In this document: piece after piece, positions 8,356 through 16,876 of the stretch
Layout: every line of letters begins with the position of its first letter
Numbering within the stretch: position 1 is the first letter of the stretch
Source of the DNA: Streptomyces sp. NBC_00663
GTDB taxonomy: Bacteria; Actinomycetota; Actinomycetes; Streptomycetales; Streptomycetaceae
Assembly (NCBI RefSeq): GCF_036226885.1
Contig: NZ_CP109027.1
Coordinates: 3,472,001-3,536,000, forward strand
Length of the DNA: 64,000 nt
Direction of reading: 5' to 3'
Program-made: the position numbers and the translations under genes
The notes under the pieces: model-generated
Databases searched by the model: none
Told to the model about the DNA's origin: nothing
The model's input: only the letters and a program-made list of their open reading frames with translations

Positions 8356-9129
8356 TCAGCCGCCGTAACGCCGGTGGCGTGCCGCGTAGTCGCGCAGGGC
8401 GCGCAGGAAGTCGACCTTGCGGAAGGCCGGCCAGAAGACCTCACAGAAGTAGTACTCGGAGTGGGCCGTCTGCCACAGCATGAATCCGGACAGCCGCTGC
8501 TCGCCACTGGTGCGGATCACGAGGTCGGGGTCGGGCTGGTCGCCGGTGTAGAGGTGGCGGCTGATCGCGTCGACGGTGACGGAGTCGGCGAGCTCTTCCA
8601 GCGAGGTGCCGTTGTGGGCGGCGTCCAGCATCATCGAGCGCATCGCGTCGACGATCTCCTGGCGGCCGCCGTAGCCGATGGCGACGTTGACGAGTATCCC
8701 GTCGACATGGACGGTCGCCTCCTCCGCCTCCTTCAGCGCCATCTGCATCTGGGAGGGCAGCAGGTCGGGCGTGCCGACATGGTGCACCCGCCAGCGGCCG
8801 TCCGCCGCGAGCGTCCGTACGACGTCCTCGATGATGCCGAGCAGCGGACCGAGTTCGTCCTGCGGCCGGTCGAAGTTGTCCGTCGACAGCAGCCACAGCG
8901 TGACGACCTCGACATCCGTCTCGGTGCACCAGCCGAGGAATTCCTCGATCTTTTCTGCACCCGCCCGGTGACCGTGCACGGTGGTGGAGCCGGCGGCCTT
9001 CGCCCAGCGGCGGTTGCCGTCCATGATGACGCCGATGTGCTTGGGCACCTGAGCGTGGTCCAGGTGGCCTTCCACCCGGCGTGCGTAGAGCCTGACCAGC
9101 AGGCCCCGCAGCTTGTCGCGCAGGTTCAC
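8356..9129 (-). CDS. uppS: Isoprenyl (cis-prenyl) diphosphate synthase
   Basis: Cis-prenyltransferase of 257 aa making the polyprenyl (undecaprenyl-type) diphosphate lipid carrier for cell-wall and glycan synthesis from FPP and IPP. The catalytic motif HIGVIMDGNRRWAKAAG is near residue 32, the IPP-binding RTSGEQRLSGFMLWQ near 205, and the Glu-containing SEYYFCEVFWP follows. Start GTG at 9129 (VNLRDKLRGLL) with GGAGG about 13 bases upstream, a loose spacing; the longer frame up to 9459 has Pro/Arg-rich junk. Streptomyces usually have more than one such gene, so the product chain length is not certain. Confidence 0.9.
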   Translation of the reverse strand: MNLRDKLRGLLVRLYARRVEGHLDHAQVPKHIGVIMDGNRRWAKAAGSTTVHGHRAGAEKIEEFLGWCTETDVEVVTLWLLSTDNFDRPQDELGPLLGIIEDVVRTLAADGRWRVHHVGTPDLLPSQMQMALKEAEEATVHVDGILVNVAIGYGGRQEIVDAMRSMMLDAAHNGTSLEELADSVTVDAISRHLYTGDQPDPDLVIRTSGEQRLSGFMLWQTAHSEYYFCEVFWPAFRKVDFLRALRDYAARHRRYGG

Positions 9130-9360
9130 GAGATTGTCAGCCCCTCCGTGCAGATGCGGTCCCCGCGCGCGGAAGCCTACCGGGACACTGGAGGGACGCT
9201 TGAGCGCGGGTCGCGTCCGGCTGGAGTACGGGGACGGCGTTCGGGGTGCGGGCGGGGGTGTGGCGGGCACGCCTCGTGCGGGGGTCCGGGCAGGTGGGCG
9301 TGGGTCGCGCCCGGGCCGGGGCAGCTGGGGGCGCCGGGCCTGACGGGGTGTGCGAGGGCA

Positions 9361-9401
9361 CAAAAAACGGGCCGGTCCGTGGGGGGGAGACGGACCGGCC
9401 C
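9361..9401 (-). terminator. Strong orphan intrinsic terminator on the minus strand
   Basis: Perfect 12-bp stem (GGGCCGGTCCGT / ACGGACCGGCCC) with a C-rich loop, followed on the minus strand by a run of six T. No minus-strand gene lies between it and 10017, so it ends an unseen RNA or acts as an attenuator 230 bases before the uppS-like start. The rest of the gap 9130-9360 is GC-rich and holds no gene I can support. Confidence 0.8.
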
Positions 9402-9560
9402 GAGGGGGGGTTTCCACCATAACCCTTCGTAAGTGATGCTGCGTGCATCGGCGTGCCACAACTACTCTCCGCAGTCATGCGGCGACGGCCCGGTGGGCGC
9501 GAAACGCCTCATTCACGGCGGGCTCATGGCTGGAACACAGCTGATTCCCAAGGTAGTTGC

Positions 9561-9600
9561 GCGAGATCCGACGACATCCGATGAGATCCGGCGAGACCCG
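9561..9600. repeat. Four 10-bp direct repeats, consensus NNGAGATCCG
   Basis: Units GCGAGATCCG, ACGACATCCG, ATGAGATCCG and GCGAGACCCG follow each other without gaps. The 10-bp period is one helical turn, so the same bases face one side of the DNA, as in cooperative operator arrays. It lies in the 0.9-kb non-coding region 9130-10017. Confidence 0.7.
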
Positions 9601-9925
9601 GAGGGTTGGTGGCGCCGCGAACTCGGTCCGGGCGTGTCGTGTTCGCATCCCCCACCCGGGTGACCCGGCCCTGTGCGCGCCCTTGACGCCGCCCCCTCGG
9701 CCCCGCGAGCTGCGAGGCAGGGCACCGCGCAGCCCCCTCCGCCGCGCGGTGCCGCCCGCGCAGCTTTGCTGACGCGAATTACCTTGGTCTGAACTTACGT
9801 GAGGAGAAGGTAAGAAGCGAGCCGACGGTGATAACGATGTGGAAACCGCGTGAATCCCGTCGATACGAAGGGGGGATAGGCGATTGATGCACGGATTGCC
9901 CGATTTGCGATCCCTCTCTTAGTGC

Positions 9926-10006
9926 GCCCTAGAAGCCCTAACTCTTAGGTGCAAGGTGCGGCCCCGAAAGCCCTAAGAGGACAGCCCTCGACCTCATGCC
10001 GCCCTA
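9926..10006 (+). promoter_or_regulatory. Four GCCCTA motifs before the winged-helix gene
   Basis: GCCCTA occurs at 9926, 9935, 9970 and 10001, all on the plus strand. Between them lies CCTAA-CTC-TTAGG at 9937-9949, and CTCTTAG is repeated near 9915 and 9942. They occupy the last 90 bases before the ATG at 10018 and may be a binding array, possibly autoregulatory. No other feature explains them. Confidence 0.4.
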
Positions 10007-10017
10007 GCGTCGACCCC

Positions 10018-11205
10018 ATGACGACGAGCATCACGTGGGATCAGGCGAGCGCACGCCGACTCGAACGCCAGTTCCTGGCCATCTCCGCCCCCGAGGACGT
10101 CCCGGCCGCCGAGGTGGTCGCCGCGATGCTCGGGGCGCACGCGCAGGTGATGTCCGCGGCCGAGCTCTCGGTAGGAGTACGGAGCACCGCACTGACCCGC
10201 GCGGACGTACGCAGCGCGCTGTGGGAGGACCGCTCCCTGGTGAAGACGCACGGTCCACGCGGCACCGTCCATCTCCTCCCCACCGCCGAACTCCCCCTGT
10301 GGTGCGCCGCCCTGCCCGCCGTCCCGTCCGGCACGAGCGGCCAAGCGCCGGACGTACGGCTGAGCGAGAAGCAGGCCGAGGAGGTCGTGGCGGCGATCGG
10401 GGACGCCCTGGACGGCGTACACCTCACCATCGACGAACTGAGCGAGGAGGTCGTGGCCCGCACGGGTCCCTGGGCCGGCGACCTGGTGATGCCCGCCTTC
10501 CAGGCCCTGTGGCCACGCTGGCGCCAGGTACTGCACCGGGCCAGCCAGTCCGGCGCCCTGTGCTTCGGCCCGAACCGGGGCCGCAAGGTGACGTACACCC
10601 GCCCCCCGCACTTCGCCCCGCTGCCGCCGGACGAGGCGGTGCGTGAACTCCTACGCCGCTATCTGCACGCCTACGGCCCGTCGACACCGGCATGGTTCGC
10701 CAAGTGGCTGGCGGCGCCGGCGGGGTGGGCGGGGCGACTCTTCGAACGGATGGCGGAGGCGGGCGAGATCGAGCGGGTCGGGGTTGCGGGTGTGGGGGGC
10801 GCATGGATGGGTGACGCGTGGGTGGCGGCCGGGGACATGGAGTTCCCGGCCGAGGGACGGGGGCTGGGGCGGGTGCGCGGGGTGCGGCTGCTGCCGTACT
10901 TCGACGCGTACGGCATCGCCGCGCAACCCCGGGAGCGGCTGTTCCCCGGGGACGCGTACCGCAGGGCACTCGCGGGCGGCCAGGCCGGCAACTACCCGGT
11001 GCTGCTGGTGGACGGTGTGGTGGCCGGGGTCTGGCATCAGCGGCGCCAGGGGCGTCGTACGACGGTGACGGTGGAGCCGCTCGGGCGGCTGACGGCGCGG
11101 CAGGCACGGGAGTTGGGGGAACGGGTGGAGCGGGTGGGGGAGGTACTGGAGGTCGCCCGGGCGGAGTTGGTGGTGGGCGAGGTGACGACGGGGCCGCACG
11201 CGTGA
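10018..11205 (+). CDS. Winged-helix protein of the HTH_42/AlkZ superfamily
   Basis: Cytosolic 395-aa protein of the winged-helix HTH_42 family (DUF1006), which includes the AlkZ/YcaQ DNA glycosylases. The N-terminal ARRLERQFLA helix, the SVGVRSTALTRADVRSALWED segment and the LVKTHGPRGTVHLLP strand are family landmarks. C-terminal WHQRRQGRRTTVTVEPLGRL is the usual basic wing. AlkZ has a catalytic Gln-x-Gln pair; I do not see a clear equivalent, so glycosylase activity is not claimed. Start ATG 10018. The gene converges on a methyltransferase gene across a 14-bp tandem repeat. Confidence 0.75.
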   Translation: MTTSITWDQASARRLERQFLAISAPEDVPAAEVVAAMLGAHAQVMSAAELSVGVRSTALTRADVRSALWEDRSLVKTHGPRGTVHLLPTAELPLWCAALPAVPSGTSGQAPDVRLSEKQAEEVVAAIGDALDGVHLTIDELSEEVVARTGPWAGDLVMPAFQALWPRWRQVLHRASQSGALCFGPNRGRKVTYTRPPHFAPLPPDEAVRELLRRYLHAYGPSTPAWFAKWLAAPAGWAGRLFERMAEAGEIERVGVAGVGGAWMGDAWVAAGDMEFPAEGRGLGRVRGVRLLPYFDAYGIAAQPRERLFPGDAYRRALAGGQAGNYPVLLVDGVVAGVWHQRRQGRRTTVTVEPLGRLTARQARELGERVERVGEVLEVARAELVVGEVTTGPHA

Positions 11206-11238
11206 GGGCTTGAGCGGGTTGGGTTCAGTGGGCCGGCT

Positions 11239-11280
11239 TAGGCGGGTTGGGTTAGGCGGGTTGGGTTAGGCGGTTCGGCT
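11239..11280. repeat. Three tandem 14-bp repeats (TAGGCGGGTTGGGT)
   Basis: Two identical units (11239-11252, 11253-11266) and a diverged third (11267-11280), with a further degenerate start at 11281. They fill the gap between two convergent genes. Since 14 is not a multiple of three and each unit contains TAG on the plus and TAA on the minus strand, the array stops translation in several frames; the methyltransferase stop codon is at its edge. Confidence 0.85.
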
Positions 11281-12086
11281 TAGGTGAGTTGGGGCTTGCG
11301 GGCCTCGAAGAGGTGGCGGGAGCTGTGGGCGACGAAGGGGCCGTCGGACTCGATCCGCTTGTGCAGGGACCGGAGTTGGGGCTCGTACTTCTCGACGGTG
11401 AAGTCCGGGACCATCCAGACCACCTTGCGCAGGAAGTGGACGACGGCGGCGATGTCGTAGAACTCCATCCGGAGGCGTTCGGAGCGCAGGTCGACGATCT
11501 CGAGACCGGCGGCCTCGGCGCCGACGCGCTCCCGCTCGGGAAGGCGGTTGGCGCTCTGTTCGTCCGGCAGCGGCCCGAGGAAGTGCTCGACGAGCTCGAA
11601 CACGCTGCGCGCGCCGACATGTTGGGCGAAATACGTCCCGCCGGGCCGCAGTACGCGCGCGATCTCCGGCCAGTTCGGGCTGACCGGATGCCGGCTGCTG
11701 ACCAGGTCGAAGGCCTCGTCCGCGAAGGGCAGCGGCGCGTCCTCGGGCGCGGCGACGACGGCGACGCCGCGGGGGCGGAGCAGGGCGGTGGCCTTGGCGA
11801 CGTTGGGCGGCCAGCCCTCGGTGGCGACGGCGAGGACGGGAGCCTTCGGCTCGACCTGGGCGAGGGCGAAGTCGAGTACCTCCCCTCCCCCGGTCTGGAT
11901 GTCGAGGGCGGCGGTCGCGCCGGCGAGCCGCGCCGCCATGGCGGTGGCGTACCCCCACGAGGGCCGCGCCTCGGTGGCCCGCCCCTCGAACCAGGAGAAG
12001 TCCCAGCCGTCGGTGGGGACGGCGGCGCCTTCGGCGACGAGGTCGTCGAAGGTGGCGTGGTGACGGTGGTTCTCGGCGGCGGGCAT
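11280..12086 (-). CDS. Class I SAM-dependent methyltransferase
   Basis: Cytosolic methyltransferase of 268 aa. Rossmann motif I is ALDIQTGGGEVL near residue 60, in place of the usual DxGxGxG; post-I is VLAVATEGWPPN; the PLPFADEAFDLVSSRHPVS acidic loop and RVLRPGGTYFAQHVG strand follow. The substrate is not predictable; relatives are annotated only as methyltransferase domain proteins. Start ATG 12086, 50 bp from the divergent DinB gene, so both promoters share a short region. Confidence 0.85.
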   Translation of the reverse strand: MPAAENHRHHATFDDLVAEGAAVPTDGWDFSWFEGRATEARPSWGYATAMAARLAGATAALDIQTGGGEVLDFALAQVEPKAPVLAVATEGWPPNVAKATALLRPRGVAVVAAPEDAPLPFADEAFDLVSSRHPVSPNWPEIARVLRPGGTYFAQHVGARSVFELVEHFLGPLPDEQSANRLPERERVGAEAAGLEIVDLRSERLRMEFYDIAAVVHFLRKVVWMVPDFTVEKYEPQLRSLHKRIESDGPFVAHSSRHLFEARKPQLT

Positions 12087-12136
12087 AGGGATGATCGTCG
12101 CAGAGTGATGTCAGTGGGCGCTGCTAATTTTCCGGC

Positions 12137-12664
12137 ATGACGAATGCTGAGGTCACGGAGGACATGGGGACCGGGATGCCGTACCGCGGCGGTGAGAAGG
12201 AGACGCTGCGGGCGAGCCTGGACCGGCACCGGGACGCGGTGCTGTGGAAGCTGGAGGGTCTGGACGACGAGCGGCTGCGCCGCCCGATGACCCCGTCGGG
12301 CACGAGTCTGCTGGGCCTGGTCAAGCATCTGGGGTCGGTGGAGTACGGCTGGTTCGCGGAGACCTTCGGCGGCGAGGTGGAGAAGCTCTGGTTCGACCCC
12401 GAGACGGACGAGGACATGCGGGCCGACCAGGGTGAGACGACGGCGCAGATCGTCGAGTTCTACGGTCGTGCGAGAGCGGCGGCGGACCGGGTGATCACGC
12501 GGGTGCCCCTGGAGGGCCTGGGCCGCCCGTCCTGGCGTGATCACGAGGTGTCCCTGCGCTGGGTCCTCGTCCACATGATCGAGGAGACGGCCCGGCACGC
12601 GGGGCACATGGATGTGGTGCGGGAGCTGATCGACGGGGCTACGGGGGATCACCGGCGGGATTGA
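12137..12664 (+). CDS. DinB/DUF664 family mycothiol-dependent enzyme
   Basis: Four-helix-bundle protein of 175 aa. The metal-binding histidines of the DinB fold are present: His in LLGLVKHLGSVEYGW near residue 60, and the pair in HMIEETARHAGHMD near 150. Actinobacterial members use mycothiol as thiol cofactor in detoxification or maleylpyruvate isomerisation, so a mycothiol S-transferase role is likely. Start ATG 12137. Its last 26 bases overlap the 3' end of the opposing GNAT gene. Confidence 0.85.
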   Translation: MTNAEVTEDMGTGMPYRGGEKETLRASLDRHRDAVLWKLEGLDDERLRRPMTPSGTSLLGLVKHLGSVEYGWFAETFGGEVEKLWFDPETDEDMRADQGETTAQIVEFYGRARAAADRVITRVPLEGLGRPSWRDHEVSLRWVLVHMIEETARHAGHMDVVRELIDGATGDHRRD

Positions 12665-13154
12665 GCGCCTCTGCCGCAGCGGGGGCCGACAGGACAAGGA
12701 GGGCGTGTTCGTCGGCGCCGTGTCTGAGCGTGCCGGCGTGCCGGAAGCCGAGCTTCTCCAGCAGCCGTACGGAGGCGGTGTTGCCGATGAAGGGGTCGGC
12801 GTAGAGGGGCCGGACGGGCTCCTCGTAGTGGAGAAACCGCGTCAGGGCGGCACTGCCGACGCCTCTCCCCCAGTACTCCCGTCCGAGCCAGTACCCGAGA
12901 AACCGCCGTTCCCCTTCCTCCCACCAGCTGACGACATGCCCGGCGGGTTGGCCGTCCACGGTGACGGTACGGACGAGACAGCTCTCGTCACCGAGGACGC
13001 TGTCGCGCCAGTGATCCATGAACCGTTCGCGCGGCCGGGCGGTGAACCGGGACCGCCGCAGCGCCTCTTCGTCATGCTCGAAGGCGAGGAACCATTCGAG
13101 GTCGGTGTCTCTGACGGCCCGCAGCCGCACCCTTCCGTCGTCAACGGCGCTCAT
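12639..13154 (-). CDS. GNAT family N-acetyltransferase
   Basis: Acetyl-CoA-dependent acetyltransferase of 171 aa with the RimJ/RimL-type layout: VRLRAVRDTDLEWF at the start, acetyl-CoA loop GREYWGRGVGSAALTRFL near residue 90, and NTASVRLLEKLGFRHAG near 124. Acceptor unknown (protein N-terminus, antibiotic or metabolite). It starts one base after the stop of the upstream LLM oxidoreductase gene, so both are cotranscribed and possibly coupled; the 3' end overlaps the DinB gene by 26 nt on the other strand. Confidence 0.85.
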   Translation of the reverse strand: MSAVDDGRVRLRAVRDTDLEWFLAFEHDEEALRRSRFTARPRERFMDHWRDSVLGDESCLVRTVTVDGQPAGHVVSWWEEGERRFLGYWLGREYWGRGVGSAALTRFLHYEEPVRPLYADPFIGNTASVRLLEKLGFRHAGTLRHGADEHALLVLSAPAAAEALNPAGDPP

Positions 13155-13155
13155 C

Positions 13156-14040
13156 TCACGGCACCAGCGGACGTACTTCCTCCGCGGCGAACCGCACGAA
13201 CCCCTCCGGGTCGGGCTCGTCTCCGGTCGGCTGAAGAATCACGGCGTCGGCCCCGGCCTCGGCAAGCCGCTGAACCGCCTTGGCGACCGCACCCGCGTCA
13301 CCGGCGACCCCGAGATCGGGAACGTCCTGAAGCCCTTCGTCGGCAAGCTCGGCGCGCAGCCGCCGGCCGGCGTCGGGCCCGGTGGCGGTGAGAAGGTAGA
13401 CGACGACGCGATGTGCTCCGGCGGCCCCGTCACCGCGCCCGGCGGACTGCCGCCCCTCGTCGATGAGTTGCCGCGCGCGTCGTACTCCGTCGGCGGTGGT
13501 GGACGCGGTGAGGATGGTTCCGTCGGCGGCTTCGCCGGTGAGCCGGAGGGTACGGGGGCCGGTGGCGCCGGCGAGGACGGGGACGGGGGCGTCGGGTACC
13601 CAGTCGAGCGCAACGTCGTCGAGATGGACGTACCGCCCGTCGGTGCTGACCCGCTCCCCCCTCAACAGAGCCCGCAACGCGACGAGATGCTCCCGCAGAA
13701 GGCTCACCGGGGACTCCACCCTCGCCCCGACCTGCCCCATCCAGTCCTGCACCCCATGCCCGACCCCGACGACGGCCCGTCCGGGAAACATCCGGTTCAG
13801 GGAGGCGACTTCCATGGCGGTGATCGCAACGTTCCGCAGAGGCACGGGAAGCAACCCGACCCCAACCTTCACCCGCTCGGTCCAGGCAAGAGCGGCGGCG
13901 GCTGTGGAGATACCTCCCTCCCTGAAGCAGTCCTCCCAGAGCCAGAGCTCTTCGAGGCCGGAGCCGTCGGCGAGGCGAGCGATGTCGCGGAGGCGTTCGG
14001 GGGGTAGCTGGGGGCGGAAGACGGCGCCGAGTGCGGTCAT
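13156..14040 (-). CDS. LLM-class (F420/flavin-dependent) oxidoreductase
   Basis: Luciferase-like TIM-barrel protein of 294 aa, cytosolic. Recognisable parts are the RLADGSGLEELWLWED strand near 26, AALAWTERVKVGVGLLPVPLRN near 50, and GRAVVGVGHGVQDWMGQVG near 90, which is the F420/flavin phosphate area. In Streptomyces most members use F420. Start ATG 14040 with GGAAGG five bases upstream; upstream in-frame ATG codons at 14076 and 14058 are less likely. It heads a two-gene operon with the GNAT gene. Confidence 0.85.
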   Translation of the reverse strand: MTALGAVFRPQLPPERLRDIARLADGSGLEELWLWEDCFREGGISTAAAALAWTERVKVGVGLLPVPLRNVAITAMEVASLNRMFPGRAVVGVGHGVQDWMGQVGARVESPVSLLREHLVALRALLRGERVSTDGRYVHLDDVALDWVPDAPVPVLAGATGPRTLRLTGEAADGTILTASTTADGVRRARQLIDEGRQSAGRGDGAAGAHRVVVYLLTATGPDAGRRLRAELADEGLQDVPDLGVAGDAGAVAKAVQRLAEAGADAVILQPTGDEPDPEGFVRFAAEEVRPLVP

Positions 14041-14081
14041 GGGGACCTTCCTACCCATGGGGAGGGCGCTGGACAACTTCT

Positions 14082-14774
14082 TTACGCGCCGGTGTCCACG
14101 AGCCCATGTTCCAGAGGATTCTCGAAGCAGACCGAGTCGGCGATCTGCTGGAGGATCGCCCGGTACTCATCGCGCCGGGCAACCGCCGTTGTGCTCAAGG
14201 TGAGAACAGCCAGACGTGTGCAGTCGGGATGCGGAAGGAAGCCACGAAGCTGCAGGAGCGGCTGCGACGGCAGATCGCTTCCAGCAGACGGCCGGAATGT
14301 CCATTCGCTGAACGCCGCTGGACCACAGGCCAGTTCGAGGAACTCGACACGGGAATGCCCTTCCGCCGCTGTCACGGCACGAGCCGCTGTCACACCGCGC
14401 GGAGCAACAGCCGTCTCGTGCCAGGAAATGGTGAAGAACGAGAAGAGGGGGCCATCGGCGCTGGCACTGCCAGTTTTCTCCACATCGTCGCTGTGAAGCC
14501 CGATGGAGCAGTGAACCGTACCCATGTCGCGGAACGTGCTGAGTAACTGCTGCGTCGAAGCGAAGCTGGCGATGAACTGCTGGCGGGTCGTCTCATCTGG
14601 CGCCGTCTGCAGGAACGGCGCAGCGGCGGAGCGAAGCTCGTCAGCAACCGTGGAATCGGGCTCCGGAAGCAGTGCCTCAAGAGGCAGGGCCGTGAATCCG
14701 GACGGCTCGACGAACCACAGTTCCGCGCTGGGATCTTTGAATGATTCGTGAAGGATGATCGTCGGGGTGCTCAT
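14082..14774 (-). CDS. Hypothetical protein with a TTA codon, last gene of the T7SS-like region
   Basis: Unrecognised 230-aa protein without signal peptide or membrane segment. Central part IGLHSDDVEKTGSASADG and a C-terminal helix (RDEYRAILQQIADSVCF) are the only clear features. Codon 77 (plus-strand 14544-14546) is TTA, so translation should depend on the bldA tRNA and be limited to late growth. It follows a two-TM protein and a T7SS-type effector on the same strand, 28 nt apart, and may be a partner or immunity factor of that system. Base use is slightly less GC-rich than in neighbours. Confidence 0.65.
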   Translation of the reverse strand: MSTPTIILHESFKDPSAELWFVEPSGFTALPLEALLPEPDSTVADELRSAAAPFLQTAPDETTRQQFIASFASTQQLLSTFRDMGTVHCSIGLHSDDVEKTGSASADGPLFSFFTISWHETAVAPRGVTAARAVTAAEGHSRVEFLELACGPAAFSEWTFRPSAGSDLPSQPLLQLRGFLPHPDCTRLAVLTLSTTAVARRDEYRAILQQIADSVCFENPLEHGLVDTGA

Positions 14775-14802
14775 AGTTCTCGTTCAGTAGCTGCGGTTGA
14801 TG

Positions 14803-15486
14803 TCAGCGTGAGGCTGGATCGACGCCGACGAAGCGGGCCCCTGCCTTGTGCGCACGTTCCAGGTCTGAGGCTGCGGCGTTTTCCCAGCGTTGACGCGCCG
14901 CCGTGTCCTCAAAGGCGGAGGGACGATAGAGAAAGTGCAGCCGCCTGGGAGCAAGGCCGTTCCTGGTGGACACCGCGATAACCCCGAGGAAGCGGGGATC
15001 TCCTGCGAACCACAGCGGCTCCAGCTGCTCTTTGAGTGCCGACTTGGTACGGGGGCCTCCGATATGCCTCAACCACCAGTAGGAGCGGTGGTGCTTCACG
15101 AAAGTAAGTGGGACACCGCGCTGTGACAGGGCAGTCGGATTGGGGATCTCGATCCAGACACCATCGTCCTCTGCATCCGGATGCTCGTCGACACCACGAG
15201 GCAAGGTGAAGAACAGCTGCCAAGGGTATTGACGGAGGACGCGCCGCATCCGAAATGCTGCTGGAAAGTAGCTCAACTGAATGACCGTGCGATAGAGCGC
15301 ATAACAGAGGGTGGGCGCGAACAGGAAGGCAAATCCTGGCGAAAGGAAGACGACGAGCACATACAGCTGCCCGATCCATGCGGCCGGCCAGCCGACGAGA
15401 CCGACGATATTCATGGCCATGTGCTGGTTCCAAGAGCGGCGGGTGGGTGGGTGGTCCCACCCAGCTGGGAAGTCGGCGGCTTTCAT
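14803..15486 (-). CDS. Two-TM membrane protein in T7SS-like region
   Basis: Unrecognised 227-aa protein. Two adjacent hydrophobic segments (about residues 25-70: IVGLVGWPAAWIGQLYVLVV and AFLFAPTLCYALYRTVIQLS) form a hairpin; a soluble C-terminal domain of 150 residues follows. The ATG at 15486 has AAGGG six bases upstream and is preferred over an ATG at 15501. It lies 25 nt behind the T7SS-type effector gene, in one operon, and may help insert, export or neutralise that effector. No family known to me. Confidence 0.7.
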   Translation of the reverse strand: MKAADFPAGWDHPPTRRSWNQHMAMNIVGLVGWPAAWIGQLYVLVVFLSPGFAFLFAPTLCYALYRTVIQLSYFPAAFRMRRVLRQYPWQLFFTLPRGVDEHPDAEDDGVWIEIPNPTALSQRGVPLTFVKHHRSYWWLRHIGGPRTKSALKEQLEPLWFAGDPRFLGVIAVSTRNGLAPRRLHFLYRPSAFEDTAARQRWENAAASDLERAHKAGARFVGVDPASR

Positions 15487-15511
15487 GAATTTCCCTTCCA
15501 TGCCAGGCGCA

Positions 15512-16876
15512 TCAGAAGACGTGTCCAAAGAGCTTGAAGATGCCACCGTTGTCGAGGACCAGACGTGATCCGTCAATACCCGCAACCGTGCCGTCTTTGA
15601 TGCCATCGTCGTCCGCGTCCACGGCCTTGTTGTACAGGCCGAAGCCGCCGGTTCCTACCCCGGTCAGACCAGAGGCCCCGGCTACAGCGTTGGCCGCCTT
15701 TTCGGGATCACTCAAACCTCGTACCGCCCGCGCGATGAGTGGGTTCTTCAGATCCGCGATGGCCTTTGCCTCGTCCATCGTCTTCGCGCCATAGATGGCC
15801 GCCCGTTGCAGAACGCCCGAGGCCTCGGTGCTTCTCATGGCGGCGCGGATGCCCGTGTAAGCGCCTTTGCCGACTGCTCCGACTCCCGGCAGCGCCCCGG
15901 CGAAGTCCGCACCCACAGAGACGAGGTTGCTCCAGAAATCGGCGTCCCGCTCACCCTGGGTGAAGCCGTCTTTCAGGGACTCCCACGTCTCGGCGTCCGA
16001 GATTCTCAACCCGAAGGCCGCAAAGCTGATCGCCGACGACGTGAGCATGAGTGTTGCGATCGTGGCCAGGCTCCAGCCGAGTGGGCCGGAGAGCACCAGC
16101 GCGGCCACTGCGAGCGCGCCCGCCACGAAGCTCAGGATGTCCGGGAGGTTGTCGCCCAGCCAGTCGAGGGCCTCGTCGAACCAGCCCGGTTCGTGCGGGA
16201 CGAGTTTCTTTGTCGCGTCCCGGATCTTGCCCGCGCGATGCTTGGCCTTGTTCTCGTGCTCTTCGGCGAGCTTCCGCGCCTTACCGATGACTTTGTCGAG
16301 TTCGGCCTGAGCCTCCTCGACATCGGCGTTGGCGTGGGTCAGGGCCTTCTGCGCGGCATCGCTGTCGGACCCCTTTCCCTCCAGGTGGGGGTCGTCCGCC
16401 GCCTTGGCCGCCCGCCCCTTCGCCCGGTCCACGACCTCCCGGGCGTCCTTCGCGTCCTCTTCGAGTTTCTTGGCACGCCGCTGGTAGTCGTCGAGTTCGC
16501 TCTCCCAGCGGACCAGTTGCTTACCCGCCTTACGGAGGGAATGTGCGGCGTTCTTCAGATTCAACGGCAGCGGGCCGCCGTCGAGTTGTTCCCGAAAGGC
16601 GACCGCGGCGTCGCCCTCCCAGCAACTGCCGTCGAGCAACTTGGCCACCAAGTCGCGTGCATCCTCGAGAGTCTTGGCGCAGTCGGCGAGCTTCTTGTGC
16701 AGCCCTCGTACGGTCTCGGTGTCGCCCGGCACCGGGTTGAAGCCCAGGTGAGGATAGTGAGGGTTCGGGACAGGCGCAGTCGTCTGCAGGCCTTGGGGCT
16801 TCCTGAGGTCGTCGTCGTACTGCTGGTACCGGGAGTCGGTGGAGCGGGTCCGCTCGACACCAGGCGTGAGGGTCAC
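15512..16876 (-). CDS. Putative T7SS-secreted (WXG/LXG-like) protein
   Basis: Protein of 454 aa with the layout of Streptomyces T7SS-secreted proteins. The N-terminal helical domain (residues 40-110) ends in the WxG-like CWEGDAAVAFREQL. A long charged coiled coil spans roughly 115-225, a hydrophobic pair about 245-290 (ILSFVAGALAVAALVLSGPL), and a C-terminal region contains a calcium-loop-like DADDDGIKDG. No known toxin tip is recognised. Its ATG overlaps the stop of the WXG100-like gene by 4 nt (ATGA), so the two are translationally coupled and probably exported together. No EccC/EccD secretion genes are in this window. Confidence 0.75.
   Translation of the reverse strand: MTLTPGVERTRSTDSRYQQYDDDLRKPQGLQTTAPVPNPHYPHLGFNPVPGDTETVRGLHKKLADCAKTLEDARDLVAKLLDGSCWEGDAAVAFREQLDGGPLPLNLKNAAHSLRKAGKQLVRWESELDDYQRRAKKLEEDAKDAREVVDRAKGRAAKAADDPHLEGKGSDSDAAQKALTHANADVEEAQAELDKVIGKARKLAEEHENKAKHRAGKIRDATKKLVPHEPGWFDEALDWLGDNLPDILSFVAGALAVAALVLSGPLGWSLATIATLMLTSSAISFAAFGLRISDAETWESLKDGFTQGERDADFWSNLVSVGADFAGALPGVGAVGKGAYTGIRAAMRSTEASGVLQRAAIYGAKTMDEAKAIADLKNPLIARAVRGLSDPEKAANAVAGASGLTGVGTGGFGLYNKAVDADDDGIKDGTVAGIDGSRLVLDNGGIFKLFGHVF

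Noticed and set aside
9361..9401. 6C RNA of actinobacteria
   Set aside because: The loop has a run of C, but a second C-rich hairpin is not present, and 6C lies by other genes in Streptomyces.
11252..12697. 481-codon frame over the methyltransferase
   Set aside because: Shifted shadow of the methyltransferase and DinB genes.
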